Shown in pieces: positions 54,635 through 64,000 of a stretch of 64,000 nt of DNA. This stretch comes from Cristatella mucedo (taxonomy: Eukaryota; Bryozoa; Phylactolaemata; Cristatellidae), in the NCBI GenBank assembly GCA_009760855.2, contig WPIO01000005.1, positions 6,722,001-6,786,000 on the forward strand, written 5' to 3'. The translations under genes and the position numbers were made by a program. The notes under the pieces are model-generated. The model ran no database searches, was not told the origin of the DNA, and saw only the letters and a program-made list of their open reading frames with translations. Position 1 is the first letter of the stretch. Every line of letters starts with the position of its first letter.

Positions 54635-54789
54635 ATCTAGGGATGTGAAAGAAGGAAAGCCTGTTGGGGTTGTGTCGTTTATGGCCCAGCTGTTTACCGA
54701 TTTCAGCCAATTCTCGGTTGAGGCGAGCAGGTCGAGACCTTTTTGGAAATGATTACATTTAAAAGCATTATTTTATTAAAAATTGAGCG

Positions 54790-56484
54790 AGGATTCTAGT
54801 GACAAGCATTACTACGGGCCGCAGAGGTTATATCAGGCCTGACGATCACTAAGTTGAAGAGATTAACAGCAACGTTTGAAGAAGATCGCTCAGGTTGGTT
54901 CGAGACAATGCTGGGAATACCAGCTAAGTGGGGCCTGCGGTCTCGGCTGCCGCTCACTCTGCCCAGCCCTTGCTTTTGGTAATACGAAAAAAGAGTACCT
55001 TAGCAACGGAAACCGCATCTAGGAATGCACTTGAACGACGATAACAAAGCAATGATAAGTAAGCACGATCGTACCTCATAGATAGGTTGCTAGTAAACGG
55101 ATAATCCAACTCTACCGCTGCACACGGCTGACCCAGCCCCAAGTGCAAGTGCTTAGATGACCATAGGCAACCTCTTAAGTTCTACGGTCAAACAACAAAC
55201 AGACAAGCTATAAGCAGGTCTTATCTGTCTCGGTTCTCGTAAACGACGTTCGCAAGAACTTCGATTTTCGGAAGAGAATTCTGGAGCGGAGAAGAACCGT
55301 TAGCAGTGCTTGATGTCGAAAGTCAGAGGATCTGGATCCTTGTGGTTTATCGAAAATATACGGAGTATTTGAAGTGTCTTGATGTTCTCCTGCTTAAATC
55401 TAAATGTTGGGTTCTTTTTTATTATTCGTTTTATCCATTAGGATACAAACGTGTCTCCCCGTGCAACGGATAACTGTGCCAGTGGCCATGGCTGGCATGC
55501 TCAAAATCTCCCATACGTGTTATTTAGGATAAATCACAAACTCCATAATTTGAAAGAAAGGATGTTACTATCTTCAATTGGGTCACATTGCTTTGGTAGT
55601 ATTGCCATCGATAGCAGTGGCTGGCACTGGATCTATTACAACACACAGTACTGTGTACCCCTGAGGCTTGCAGGTTTGGTAAACAAACTAGTGATGACAC
55701 TTTGAGATCTATAGTGGGATCATTTCCATTTATCAGGCACAGCCCTATTTTCTGAGCCATGTTTCGGCTCTACGCCCCATTCAATAATTCACGATGCCCG
55801 CGTGACAAAGCATGTCAGATTGAGCTGTCTCTCACGGGTACCTACCACCGCTAGTCGAAGGCTTTCAGCTGTCACGAAAAGAGAAAGAAGGGCTGCAACA
55901 GAGCCATCATAATTTTGGATCATTAAATACAAGTCTATCAAGTTGCCGAATCTGCCTACTTTAGCAATGTCAGCGTGTCGGTGGCTTAACTTTCTCTTCC
56001 GCATGCAAACGCCAGGCAAATAATCTGAGCAGCAGGATTAAAGTGCAGTCAGCCTCGACCAAAGTCAGGTCTGCAGGGCATGCAACAAACAAGTCAGCGA
56101 AATTGATCGACCTGCATTGGACAATAACTCTAGATAAATAAAATAGTGTTCTGCGTTAAAGAAATATCATGCAGCATACGCATCTTCAGGTAAGTCCAAT
56201 TGGAATTTGTCTAATAGCGCCCACGGCAAGCTGGAGCCTGCCAGCGGTCGTTGGGCCTGCCCTGCCACTAAAAGCTCTGCTTTCAATCCTACTGGTTCTT
56301 CGATTAATTCTTGGCGTGTTTAAAAGTGTTCACTCTGTGCATGTTGAAAATAATCATTCGACACTCTTTCTTTAAAGTATGAGTAAAAACGAAGCTCAGC
56401 TGATTTAACAGCCTCGTTTTTATAGTAGTAGAAGAGCATTTACGACTACTACCACCACTTGCATCGCGAAATAAAGGATTGTCC
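54790..56484. other. Unassigned DNA
   Basis: Open frames at 55451-55705 and 55789-56019 carry no recognised domain and no splice support. Confidence 0.3.
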
Positions 56485-56486
56485 AC

Positions 56487-56573
56487 TCCCTTTGCAGCAA
56501 ATGTAAAGTGCCTAAAAGAGATTGAGTTATCTGAGGGCACTTTATCAAGTGCATTATTATTATTATTATTATT
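56487..56573 (+). repeat. Solo group A LINE 3' tail
   Basis: CCCTTTGCAGCAAATGTAAA, hairpin with TGCCT and GGGCACTTTATCAAGTGC arms, (ATT)n to 56573. Same 5' starting point as the copy at 43703. Confidence 0.88.
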
Positions 56574-56642
56574 AAGGACTCGAACCCTCCTACGTGGTCG
56601 TGAAAAGCCAGCACCTTCCCTCCTGGGCTAGGATCAATGGCA
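56574..56642 (-). repeat. tRNA-like SINE head
   Basis: On the minus strand TAGCCCAGGAGGGAAGG (A box) and GGGTTCGAGTCC (consensus B box). Similar to the head at 15660. It touches the (ATT)n of the preceding tail, in opposite orientation. Confidence 0.6.
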
Positions 56643-56644
56643 AA

Positions 56645-57038
56645 GTACATAGATTAGATGCATTTCTCTTAGAGCTCTATAATAACTATCTAATATTGAC
56701 ATTATCTATAACACTATCTAAAAATAATAATGACATACTATCGTTAATAGTAGCATTATAAATAGCTAAAAATGTTTGTTCAAAATGATCGAAAGGTATT
56801 TTTAGTATCATTTAGAGTACATTCAAGTCAGAGGGTGCCCCAAGTATCACAAGCTCCTCACTTGATGCCAGCCAGGCTAGCTTTCGTGCATAGGGCCCTT
56901 TTTGACGAGAGCTAATGCAAAACAATTCGGTCGTTGATTTATTCTTTCACATCCAAAGTGTACCTGTAAAAAGGCCTCATCTGCGGCTTGATTTAGAAAT
57001 CGAATTGACTCACTCCTCCATTATAGGATAGTTTACAG
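56645..57038. other. Unassigned AT-rich DNA
   Basis: Nothing recognised. Confidence 0.35.
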
Positions 57039-57039
57039 C

Positions 57040-57610
57040 AGCACTGTCCTCGCAATATTTCATTTCAAAGCTCTGAAGCACCTTGTGTTAGCTCTAATTC
57101 GCTAGTCGACTGCAGCTAAGTGGATCCCGGAGATTTTTACTCGAAGAGCTCGTCGGTATCCCTTGGACCGGCTTTCAGTAAAATTTTACACATTGAACAA
57201 TATATTAATCTTGCATAAGATTTTCTGAAATTTCTTGCCTGTGCAGCTGGGTTCCAAGAACTGGGTCTCAGCCTTCAATTCACTTGCGTCATATAACACT
57301 GAATTTGGATGAACTCTTATTGGCAGGCCCTTTTCACGTCGGGATAGCAAGCTGAGAAGGAATAGGGGCTAGATTTTTTACACGTGTAAGCTACGTTCAC
57401 TGCTAAAGAGTATTTATCACTTCTATTACTTTGCCATTTTACATCGTGAAGTAATATGCTCAAGGAAAGACGTAGGTCGTTTTGGAAGACCTTACTAGCA
57501 TTGTTTGTGCTTCCGATTGACATTACGACATCCACTGAATTCAATAAATTTCAAAAGAAGCTACAAACATTTTTTTCTCTCACATATGAAGCAAACCTAT
57601 AGAGATAGCA
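57040..57610 (+). mobile_element. Possible LINE C-terminal relic
   Basis: Short pieces such as FKALKHLVLALI near 57065 and FNKFQKKLQTFFS near 57540-57580 fall in the order expected for the C-terminus of a CR1-like ORF (FKxLHGLAP ... FKxxLKTHLF). Weak. Confidence 0.3.
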
Positions 57611-57889
57611 AATTCTCCGAGGTGTTTTATATATGTGTATGTGTGTGTTTGTGTGTGTGTGCACGGTCGCGAGAGCGCGTGCGCATGCAGATTTGTGTAT
57701 AATTTTAAAATAATTATTATTAGCAACATCTGTGACGATTTCTAACTGTTGAGCATGATGACGCCCAAAAAATGCAGTCATGTGTCTGCTTGGTTTAATA
57801 AGCTAAGCAGGCTCTGTGGATTTGATCAACGGATGCAGAGCGAAATTCCTACGCTGTCCCAAAAAGGCTTACCTTAGATTGTTTTTTTT

Positions 57890-58168
57890 ATATCCAGCTG
57901 AGCTACTGCGCCGTTTCATCCCACTCGGGTTTTCATCCCACTGAGGTTTTCCATGGACAGTAACTTGAACCTATACCTGTCGTTTTAATTCAAAAAGCGT
58001 TAGCTACAGAGGTTTTCCTTCCGACTCCACGAATGTGGAACTTACTCTAACGATTCTTAAAAAAAGATGCACATTCTCCGACTAACGACTTTGGCGCCTC
58101 GCTTACGCTTCGGCGTGTCTTCCGAACTATGCAATGCTTATATTTCTTTGTTTGATACTTGAGGTCTG
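57890..58168 (+). mobile_element. Old group B LINE relic
   Basis: AELLRRF near 57897, a region parallel to LRLKTVGDRSFSSAG, then PTPRMWN and NDFGASLTLRRVF against ADYGTSFSAVL. Broken by stops. Confidence 0.45.
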
Positions 58169-58169
58169 T

Positions 58170-61100
58170 TGTCTACTGCATGCGACCGGGTAGCCACTGG
58201 ACCTATGAAAGCACTACAGGAAACTCGTAATCTTAAAAATCACAATGTACATGTGGCTTTGTTGAGTTGGAGACTGTGATGAGTAGACATTCACCTTCCA
58301 ATGAGGCAAATGTCGCTGCAGCCTTTTTACTTGAGATGAACTAGTCATTATTTATCAGGCTTTGATGAAAAGAATATAAAAGTTTGGTATTCATTTTAAT
58401 GGCTCACTATGTTGTAGACAGGCCGAGCAAACGAAGTGAAACCGCCTTCAATGAAGTGTGCACAGACCTAATGGTAGGTTCAACTCGTGCAACTTTTTTA
58501 GTATAAATATTGAATTTTGGTTTCAGAACTTCGCCAAATATATACTGAAATTAAAAACGCTTGTCGCGTGTCTTTCAAAGAGCGCTTCTAACTGCACTCG
58601 CAAGCCGGGACGGCAATTCAAGGGCTTTATGAGCAACGGCATGACGAACTCAGGGCTACCTTTCGTCTCCATCCTGTCGCCCTTTGGCTGTTTCGGCTAA
58701 CGACTGACAACTCTTTTGACCTACTGAAATTACTCCGAGGCCTGTCACTCGCGTTTTTTTTAGGTGCCAGGTAATGAGAGTGGATCATTGAAAACCTCGA
58801 TGGCAGTACTGATAAAATAGCTTGAGCTTTCAGAGCTATTTTGGAGGCAATACACAGCAACATATTGAGACATATTGAGATGCGTTGATGATGGTGGCGA
58901 TGCCAGCAAGCAAGCCTTCTGGCTCCTCATACCGCAACATGCCGCATGACTTTTAGTTCAATATTCATTGCATATGTTGTATAGCAGCGAAAGAGCTATA
59001 TCAGGGAGTACTGAGTCGGTTTTTAATGCATCAGATTTTTATTGGAGTACCTGCATATTCTTTGTTTATTATACCAACAGCAAAATTGAAACTAAACCTT
59101 CAAATATTACTTCAGGCCAACCCAACAGTATTATGCACAAGGGCGGTGCTTACTGTTGACCCGGGATATCTATCGGCGCCACATCGTGAAAAAGGCAGAT
59201 TATGAATGGACATCTCAAATCTTGAGACAAGTACAAAGCAGTGAATGAATAGAAAATGTGCCATTTGAAGTCAGCCTGCGATTGCTTTAGTAGATTTTGG
59301 AGATTGTATAGCATCTGGCAGCTTCTTTGGCTAACGTTGCTGGCAGCTATGTTTTTAAAGCCTAATGGCAGTGCTAAAGTTGAGCTATTTTATTTTCTAT
59401 TTACAGCTTCTCGGCCAAACAAGGATGCTCTATAGCACCACGAAAAATCTACATCTGTATGTTTGTTAGGTACAGTTATTAGTTCCAGTTTCATGTTATC
59501 GTATGAGCATTTTGCCACTGACTAAATGCTAGTTAAAAAGTTTCTCCATGGAAATAAAATACTAAGTTATCTACCAGGAAATTTATTATTCGATATTGCA
59601 TTTTATGTAATATTCCTGAATCTATTGTGATTTCCATTGGTAACCATGTCATACATTTAATCGTGTGCATTATCTTACATTTTTCTTAGATTTTTTCTCA
59701 AAGAATTCTCCGGCCTTTAGCATTCTGCCAATTGTATCTCCTGATCCAATCAGGAATTTCAATAGACCAACAATTATGAAACACCTCTCAGGAGCGTGGC
59801 AGACGGCTTTACGGCTGCAGCTCAGGGTGGGGCAGCCGCGCCCGGCAGCTTCAGCCAGAGCCGCTGCGAGTCTTCAGCCACCTCCTGGGGCCCTAAGCGT
59901 CTTTATGAGCATTTACTTAAACGTCACCATCTGGCCTGGTGACCTCTGAAGGTCACTGACTTTCGCTGAAAACAAGTACTGGCATTGACAGTTAAGGTAG
60001 CTCTCCTACATTGGAGGCGTGCAATGAATCAATCCACCCGAGTAATTTCCGTAGCTCTCCGCAGTGAATGCACGTGCGGTTATTCACGTGGAACTGCTCG
60101 CATTGAAAAATTTTGAAAGATTATTTGCGTATATCTACCGTTAGAGTGAACTCAGTGACGATGGTTTGGAATGGGCGAATGGCAAACCGGTCAACTAGTC
60201 AAACTCCAGCCCCAGCCTAGCGCCTAGCAAGATATTTCTTTTTTCTAGGTCGCTATGGTACTATGCAAATGTCTTGTTGTTATTATAGCTATTAGTTATT
60301 ATCATCTAGAGACGACCATTGACTCCCATGCAGCTGCGGTAAATCTCGGTGTGGCCCTTATGCAACACGTGCAAATTGGGAAATACGCGTTCACTTCAAC
60401 AACGAAACGGTGAGGTCAGGACTGCAACCCCTATACAACTTCCTACTTTCATGAAAGACTGAAAATCGAATTTTAGTGTAGTTTCATTGTTCGTACCAGG
60501 CAAAGTCATGCCATCTCATGAGATAATTCTTTATTTGCTTATAAAAATGAATCTTATCTGCTATTTTGTCTCTCAGTGTAGTCATCTCGTTGCAGCAGTG
60601 TGTGTGCTCAAAATGATAATTTTCTTAAATATCGTCCGAAGTGAACCATATCTCCAAACATGCGCTTTACATCGCTCTGTTAGGTAAGCAGTATCCCAGA
60701 CTTACTGACAAGCAATATATCAGGCTTATATATTCATACAAAGCACACAATTATAATGCGTGGGCAAGCATTTAAAAGAAAGAAGAATACACTACGGACT
60801 TTTGATCGGTAGGACACCCGGCTCATAAACGGAACTGCTGATGCACATGTAAACATGCAAAACACCAAGGAAAATAGGGGAAGTTCTCTTGGGGGCTACA
60901 TGAAATGAGTGCAGTGACCTGAAAGCCTGAGAGAGAATGTGAAGTCAGCACGATGCTACATAGGGAGCCAGTGAAGCTGTGACCCAAGTAAAAGACGAAG
61001 GTAAAGGTCAGCCGATTAGGCAGTCGCATTTACAATACACGTGATGAACTTATTATTATTATTATTATTATGAACTTTAGCGAGTTTCGCTCTTTACGTC

Positions 61101-61735
61101 GACGAGTGATAAATTATTTCCTGCAACAAGGCTTGAACTTAAGAATTGGGTCATGATGTGCAGGCTCCATAAATCCTCGCCGGTGGCTGGTTATCCGGCG
61201 GCTAATTAATTTTTTGCTATCCAATGGCCCTGTGCAGCAACACGGCGAAAGTATCGCGTTGAGTACGAGGAAGGGATTGTCGAGAAAGCAATTCAGTCAG
61301 TGAGCAGTTTATTTTACGCTCAGCAGACCGGACAGTCAAAGCCAATGCCAGACTTCTTCACCTTCAACGCTGCTCCCCAAATATTTCGCAGTTGCGTTGA
61401 AGTGTTGGGTCGCTCAAAGTGCACCGCATGAGATGTACGAGAATGCACTTGATATATAGCAATTCACTAAATTCTCTTGAGAACACGCATGCAGTCAAGA
61501 TGTCAGCGATGGGCCCAATCCTGATTCCGTGAGACTGTAGCCCGACGTAACTTCACTGTATGTAAGGTTGCTCGTTGCTTGTAACCTTATGAAGCTGCAC
61601 TGGTGCAGCCACTCTGCCTTGTCATTTGAAATGAAAATGTGCGATGCTGGTTTGCCTATTTTACCGTCTGCTTTCTTATTACCGACCCAAGCCCCAGTGA
61701 CAACATTCTTCTGAGCACCCATAGGCTAGCGGTTT
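58170..61735. other. Unassigned DNA
   Basis: No gene recognised. A GC-rich patch with an Ala/Pro/Arg open frame lies at 59780-59940, and a short (ATT)n at 61051-61071. Confidence 0.35.
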
Positions 61736-61744
61736 TCCATGCAA

Positions 61745-61872
61745 TAGCCAGGGTGGAGTTTTATTTCGTCCTCTGATGGCCGGGGTGATGGACCTTGGAA
61801 AGCATAGTGCCAGCAGGATTTGAACTCCGGACTTCAGAGTTTCGAGAGCTATGAGTAGCTATGGAACAGTTA
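61745..61872 (-). repeat. tRNA-like SINE of a different family
   Basis: On the minus strand CATAGCTACTCATAGCTC resembles an A-box region, and GGAGTTCAAATCCTG is a good B box, followed by GGCACTATGC. The downstream part has no match to the hairpin tail. A tRNA pseudogene is the alternative. Confidence 0.45.
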
Positions 61873-62800
61873 ATATTTATTTCGTCGGGTCCCGCGCATA
61901 AAGTCATTTGCAGTAACTGGGTCATTGTTACTGGAGGATCGCAGTCGGTAAAATCCTGAACCAATTTCAAGGCCGGCTCCGTCTTACCTGGCGAGCTTTC
62001 AATACTGCACTAAAAGGCTAGGGGGCTTTCACTTCTAGTTGTGCGTCTAGCGGGATATTCACTATCACCAGAAAAACGGAATAAAAAGCAAAGATATTCA
62101 CGTTAAAGTATTTTAAGAGGGCCTATAGTGTAAAATCAAATGCGTGAGGCAGCTGAAAAAAAAAAGATTCTGAATTGGCATCTGTAGCAGACTGGAATCA
62201 TTGAGCAGCATTTTGTCGAGCCACCTCCTAGGACTGAACTCTGTCGATATTCTTTAAATGCAAGGAAGAATATACAATACGTTGTGTCGTGGTACGTTTG
62301 GGGCACAAGGAGGATTATAATGCTGCAATAGCAAGGCAAGCTGGAAAGTGGCAAGCTCGGGTAGGGCTGATGGGTAAATATTGAAGATAGAAACATATCG
62401 ATCCTCATCGAATGGCCTGACCGGCAGCAACAAAACTCATAATCCAATAATTATGTGGAGGGTTTCTCGTGATTACTGCAAGCGAGATTTATTGTTAAAA
62501 AGTTTCAAGACAGTATTACCTAGCGGGCAGTGGAGAGCTGAGAGCAGGGCAGAGCCCTGCGAAGCGGGTTTCTAGAGTGCTTGCAGCGATCCGGGCCGTC
62601 CCCTATTTCTACGCCCCCTATGATATTCAAAGAATATGCGTTATTTCCTACTTCCACTAGCTGAGTAACCCTGAGTTCTTTTCGAATCAGCACTAGGATT
62701 GTGCTATGAGATAGCTTTCCACGTCGCATATGTCCTGCTCCAACGTGAAAATCGTGGGGATCTTGCCCCATAGATGAAAATTCTGGCTCCATTTCTGGAT
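61873..62800. other. Unassigned DNA
   Basis: Nothing recognised. Confidence 0.3.
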
Positions 62801-62804
62801 AAAT

Positions 62805-62968
62805 AATACTAGTATAATTTATTTTATAGTGCCCTAATAGAACTTAATTTATATTCAGGTGCTCCACATTTGCCGCGGGGCTCGAGCCCGCGACTTAGGC
62901 GATCAAATACATCATTCGCCTTGACCTTGGTTCGAGGCGAGCACCTTAATCACTGGGCTAAGCCAGCG
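62805..62968 (-). mobile_element. tRNA-derived SINE, copy 4
   Basis: On the minus strand TGGCTTAGCCCAGTGATTAA (A box TAGCCCAGTGA), GGTGCTCGCC, a B-box-like GGGCTCGAGCCCCG, then GGAGCACCTGAATATAAATT and TTAGGGCACTATAAAAT. The head carries an extra ~20-base stretch relative to copies 1 and 3. Confidence 0.8.
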
Positions 62969-62969
62969 A

Positions 62970-64000
62970 TGCTAGCATTGCTAGCTAGCCAATCAAGTGT
63001 ATGAGGTTTACAATATTTTGAAACCGATATTATTAGCTTCCACACTTGGAGAAGGCTTACTACTTTTCAGAAAGATCTGCTGCAGACAAAGCTGTTAGCG
63101 TGAACTGAGGTTGTGTGCTAAATGCCGCCTACAGCATCACCTGTTCTTGCTTCTTGACGTCTCCGGTCACAAGCAATTCCAAAGCTGTGCTAATCATGAA
63201 TGCATCAGCCGGCTAACGATGGAGCACCTTATGTTGCTGCCGAAAGTCAATTTTAATGGTAGGCTAGAGAAAATTGAGCTTTCAATGTGTGCCTAAGTTT
63301 CGTACTATGCTGGTCAGGGAAGATACGACGGTGAGTTGCAGGGATATGTGTGGGTGCCGGTAGAGAATGAAGCTGGAATAGTCAAGGGAAATAACCTCTG
63401 AGTGCTTACTCAAGCTATTCTCGAATTCTGCTAATTTGGTAATAATTCCAAAGTCGCCACTGCCCATTAGACCTGCTTCTCTCTGCTCGCTGTCTCGCTC
63501 AGCCATACCTTACAAAGAGTCTCCGGCGATTCAACCATCCTGAGTAAGTACACGGATCGTCAGCTGTACGATGGGCTTAGTGGATAACCAAGTGGCTTAG
63601 TACAAGCGATTCGCGATTGGCTTCGTCGTGTCATCAGCAGGCGTACCCAATAGGCGCCAGCTTCCTGGTTGTTTGTTTCTTGGCTAGTGCAGCCTCATCG
63701 GCTATTCTGCATAGAAATGATCAAGTGCAAGCAAGAGCCAGGACCGACTTCGATGGAATGAGCAAGATGGCGAATCAAATGACGGTCAGTATCCTGTAAG
63801 GGGCAGCAGCCATACCAAAGAGATGGGTATTCACCATTGTCTACCAATTTCAATTAGCCGGCGAATTGAGTACCCAGTGGGAAGCTAACTGAGCCTGCTA
63901 CCTTCAGCAAGGGAAAACTAGCCGCTGGAAGTCACGTCATGCTACCTGTTAGAATTGCATCGCGAACGCAATGACTCACGCCTTGAGCTCATTGTGAGAT
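62970..64000. other. Unassigned DNA to the window end
   Basis: Open frame 63617-63799 starts with a hydrophobic stretch (FLVVCFLASAASSAIL, about residues 16-31), which could be a signal peptide, and it ends at TAA 63797. It has no second exon or family match that I can see, so I do not call it a gene. Confidence 0.25.

Larger units (their letters stand above)
51690..54780 (-). mobile_element. Long old LINE, endonuclease to RT, with nested insertions
   Basis: Minus strand from 54780: LDLLASTENWL (54720, endonuclease 'TETWL'), TPTGFPSF, interruption by a hAT-type element (54245-54634), then SFEVMRQQATNGG, FNTHFDNLSDSF (53990, cf. GDFNxH) and SLVAPVRSSTHIG. A tail insertion lies at 53515-53600. 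The linker region ADMFDDFLPLTKP (53320) is split by a SINE (53064-53206) and resumes YDGYCRSYPSILAIAKGSIY (53040). RT: EEPLKYGVPQGFVLGPVLF (52140) and FHFCAEETQLYVCFEPSHPS (52000; YADD now CAEE). Ends near 51690 with NDLSLDNHISFTVKSA. Closest to groups A/B. Confidence 0.87.

Overview
The window reads as nuclear DNA of a repeat-rich animal. Evidence for this is GT-AG introns, animal-type LINEs, hAT transposons, tRNA-derived SINEs, long microsatellites and one spliced gene of an animal kinase family. I see no bacterial operons, ribosome binding sites or CRISPR arrays. The one host gene is very diverged, which fits a fast-evolving lineage such as a flatworm, but the sequence alone does not settle the organism.

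The only host gene I can reconstruct lies on the + strand at 23407-28460. Five exons join through four GT-AG introns with matching phases and give a 526-residue protein. It has a Ser-rich N-terminal half and a C-terminal pseudokinase domain of the STRAD type (the STE20-related adaptor that activates LKB1 with MO25). The usual catalytic signatures are replaced. Its last intron holds a LINE fragment and a 360-bp AT/TTTA microsatellite block.

Nearly everything else recognisable is mobile DNA. Three groups of CR1/L2-like LINE sequence are present. Group A has its best copy at 36570-38150 and ends in a hairpin followed by (ATT)n. Group B has its best copy at 38290-39215 and ends in (TACA)n. Older minus-strand copies lie at 47540-50260 and 51690-54780. 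Four tRNA-derived SINEs carry a 3' tail resembling the group A hairpin, which suggests that they use the LINE machinery. The hairpin alone is scattered through the window. Two dead hAT transposases (5745-7791 and 44650-46300, both minus) and a 390-bp hAT-type non-autonomous element (54245-54634) are also present. A minus-strand pseudogene of a conserved multicopy animal protein family lies at 50865-51490.

Layout: 1-5585 LINE ends then unassigned DNA; 5590-7791 SINE plus hAT; 7800-14500 unassigned DNA with LINE relics; 14500-19600 SINE head, palindromes and CT arrays; 19600-23400 unassigned DNA and a group B LINE end; 23407-28460 the STRAD-like gene; 28461-36560 rearranged LINE, SINE and unassigned DNA; 36570-41465 LINEs; 41610-44200 CT array and a GC/CpG-rich block with a small open frame; 44650-46300 hAT; 46490-54780 stacked LINEs with nested insertions; 54790-64000 mostly unassigned DNA with LINE, SINE and tail remnants. 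Coordinates of decayed elements are approximate (tens of bases).
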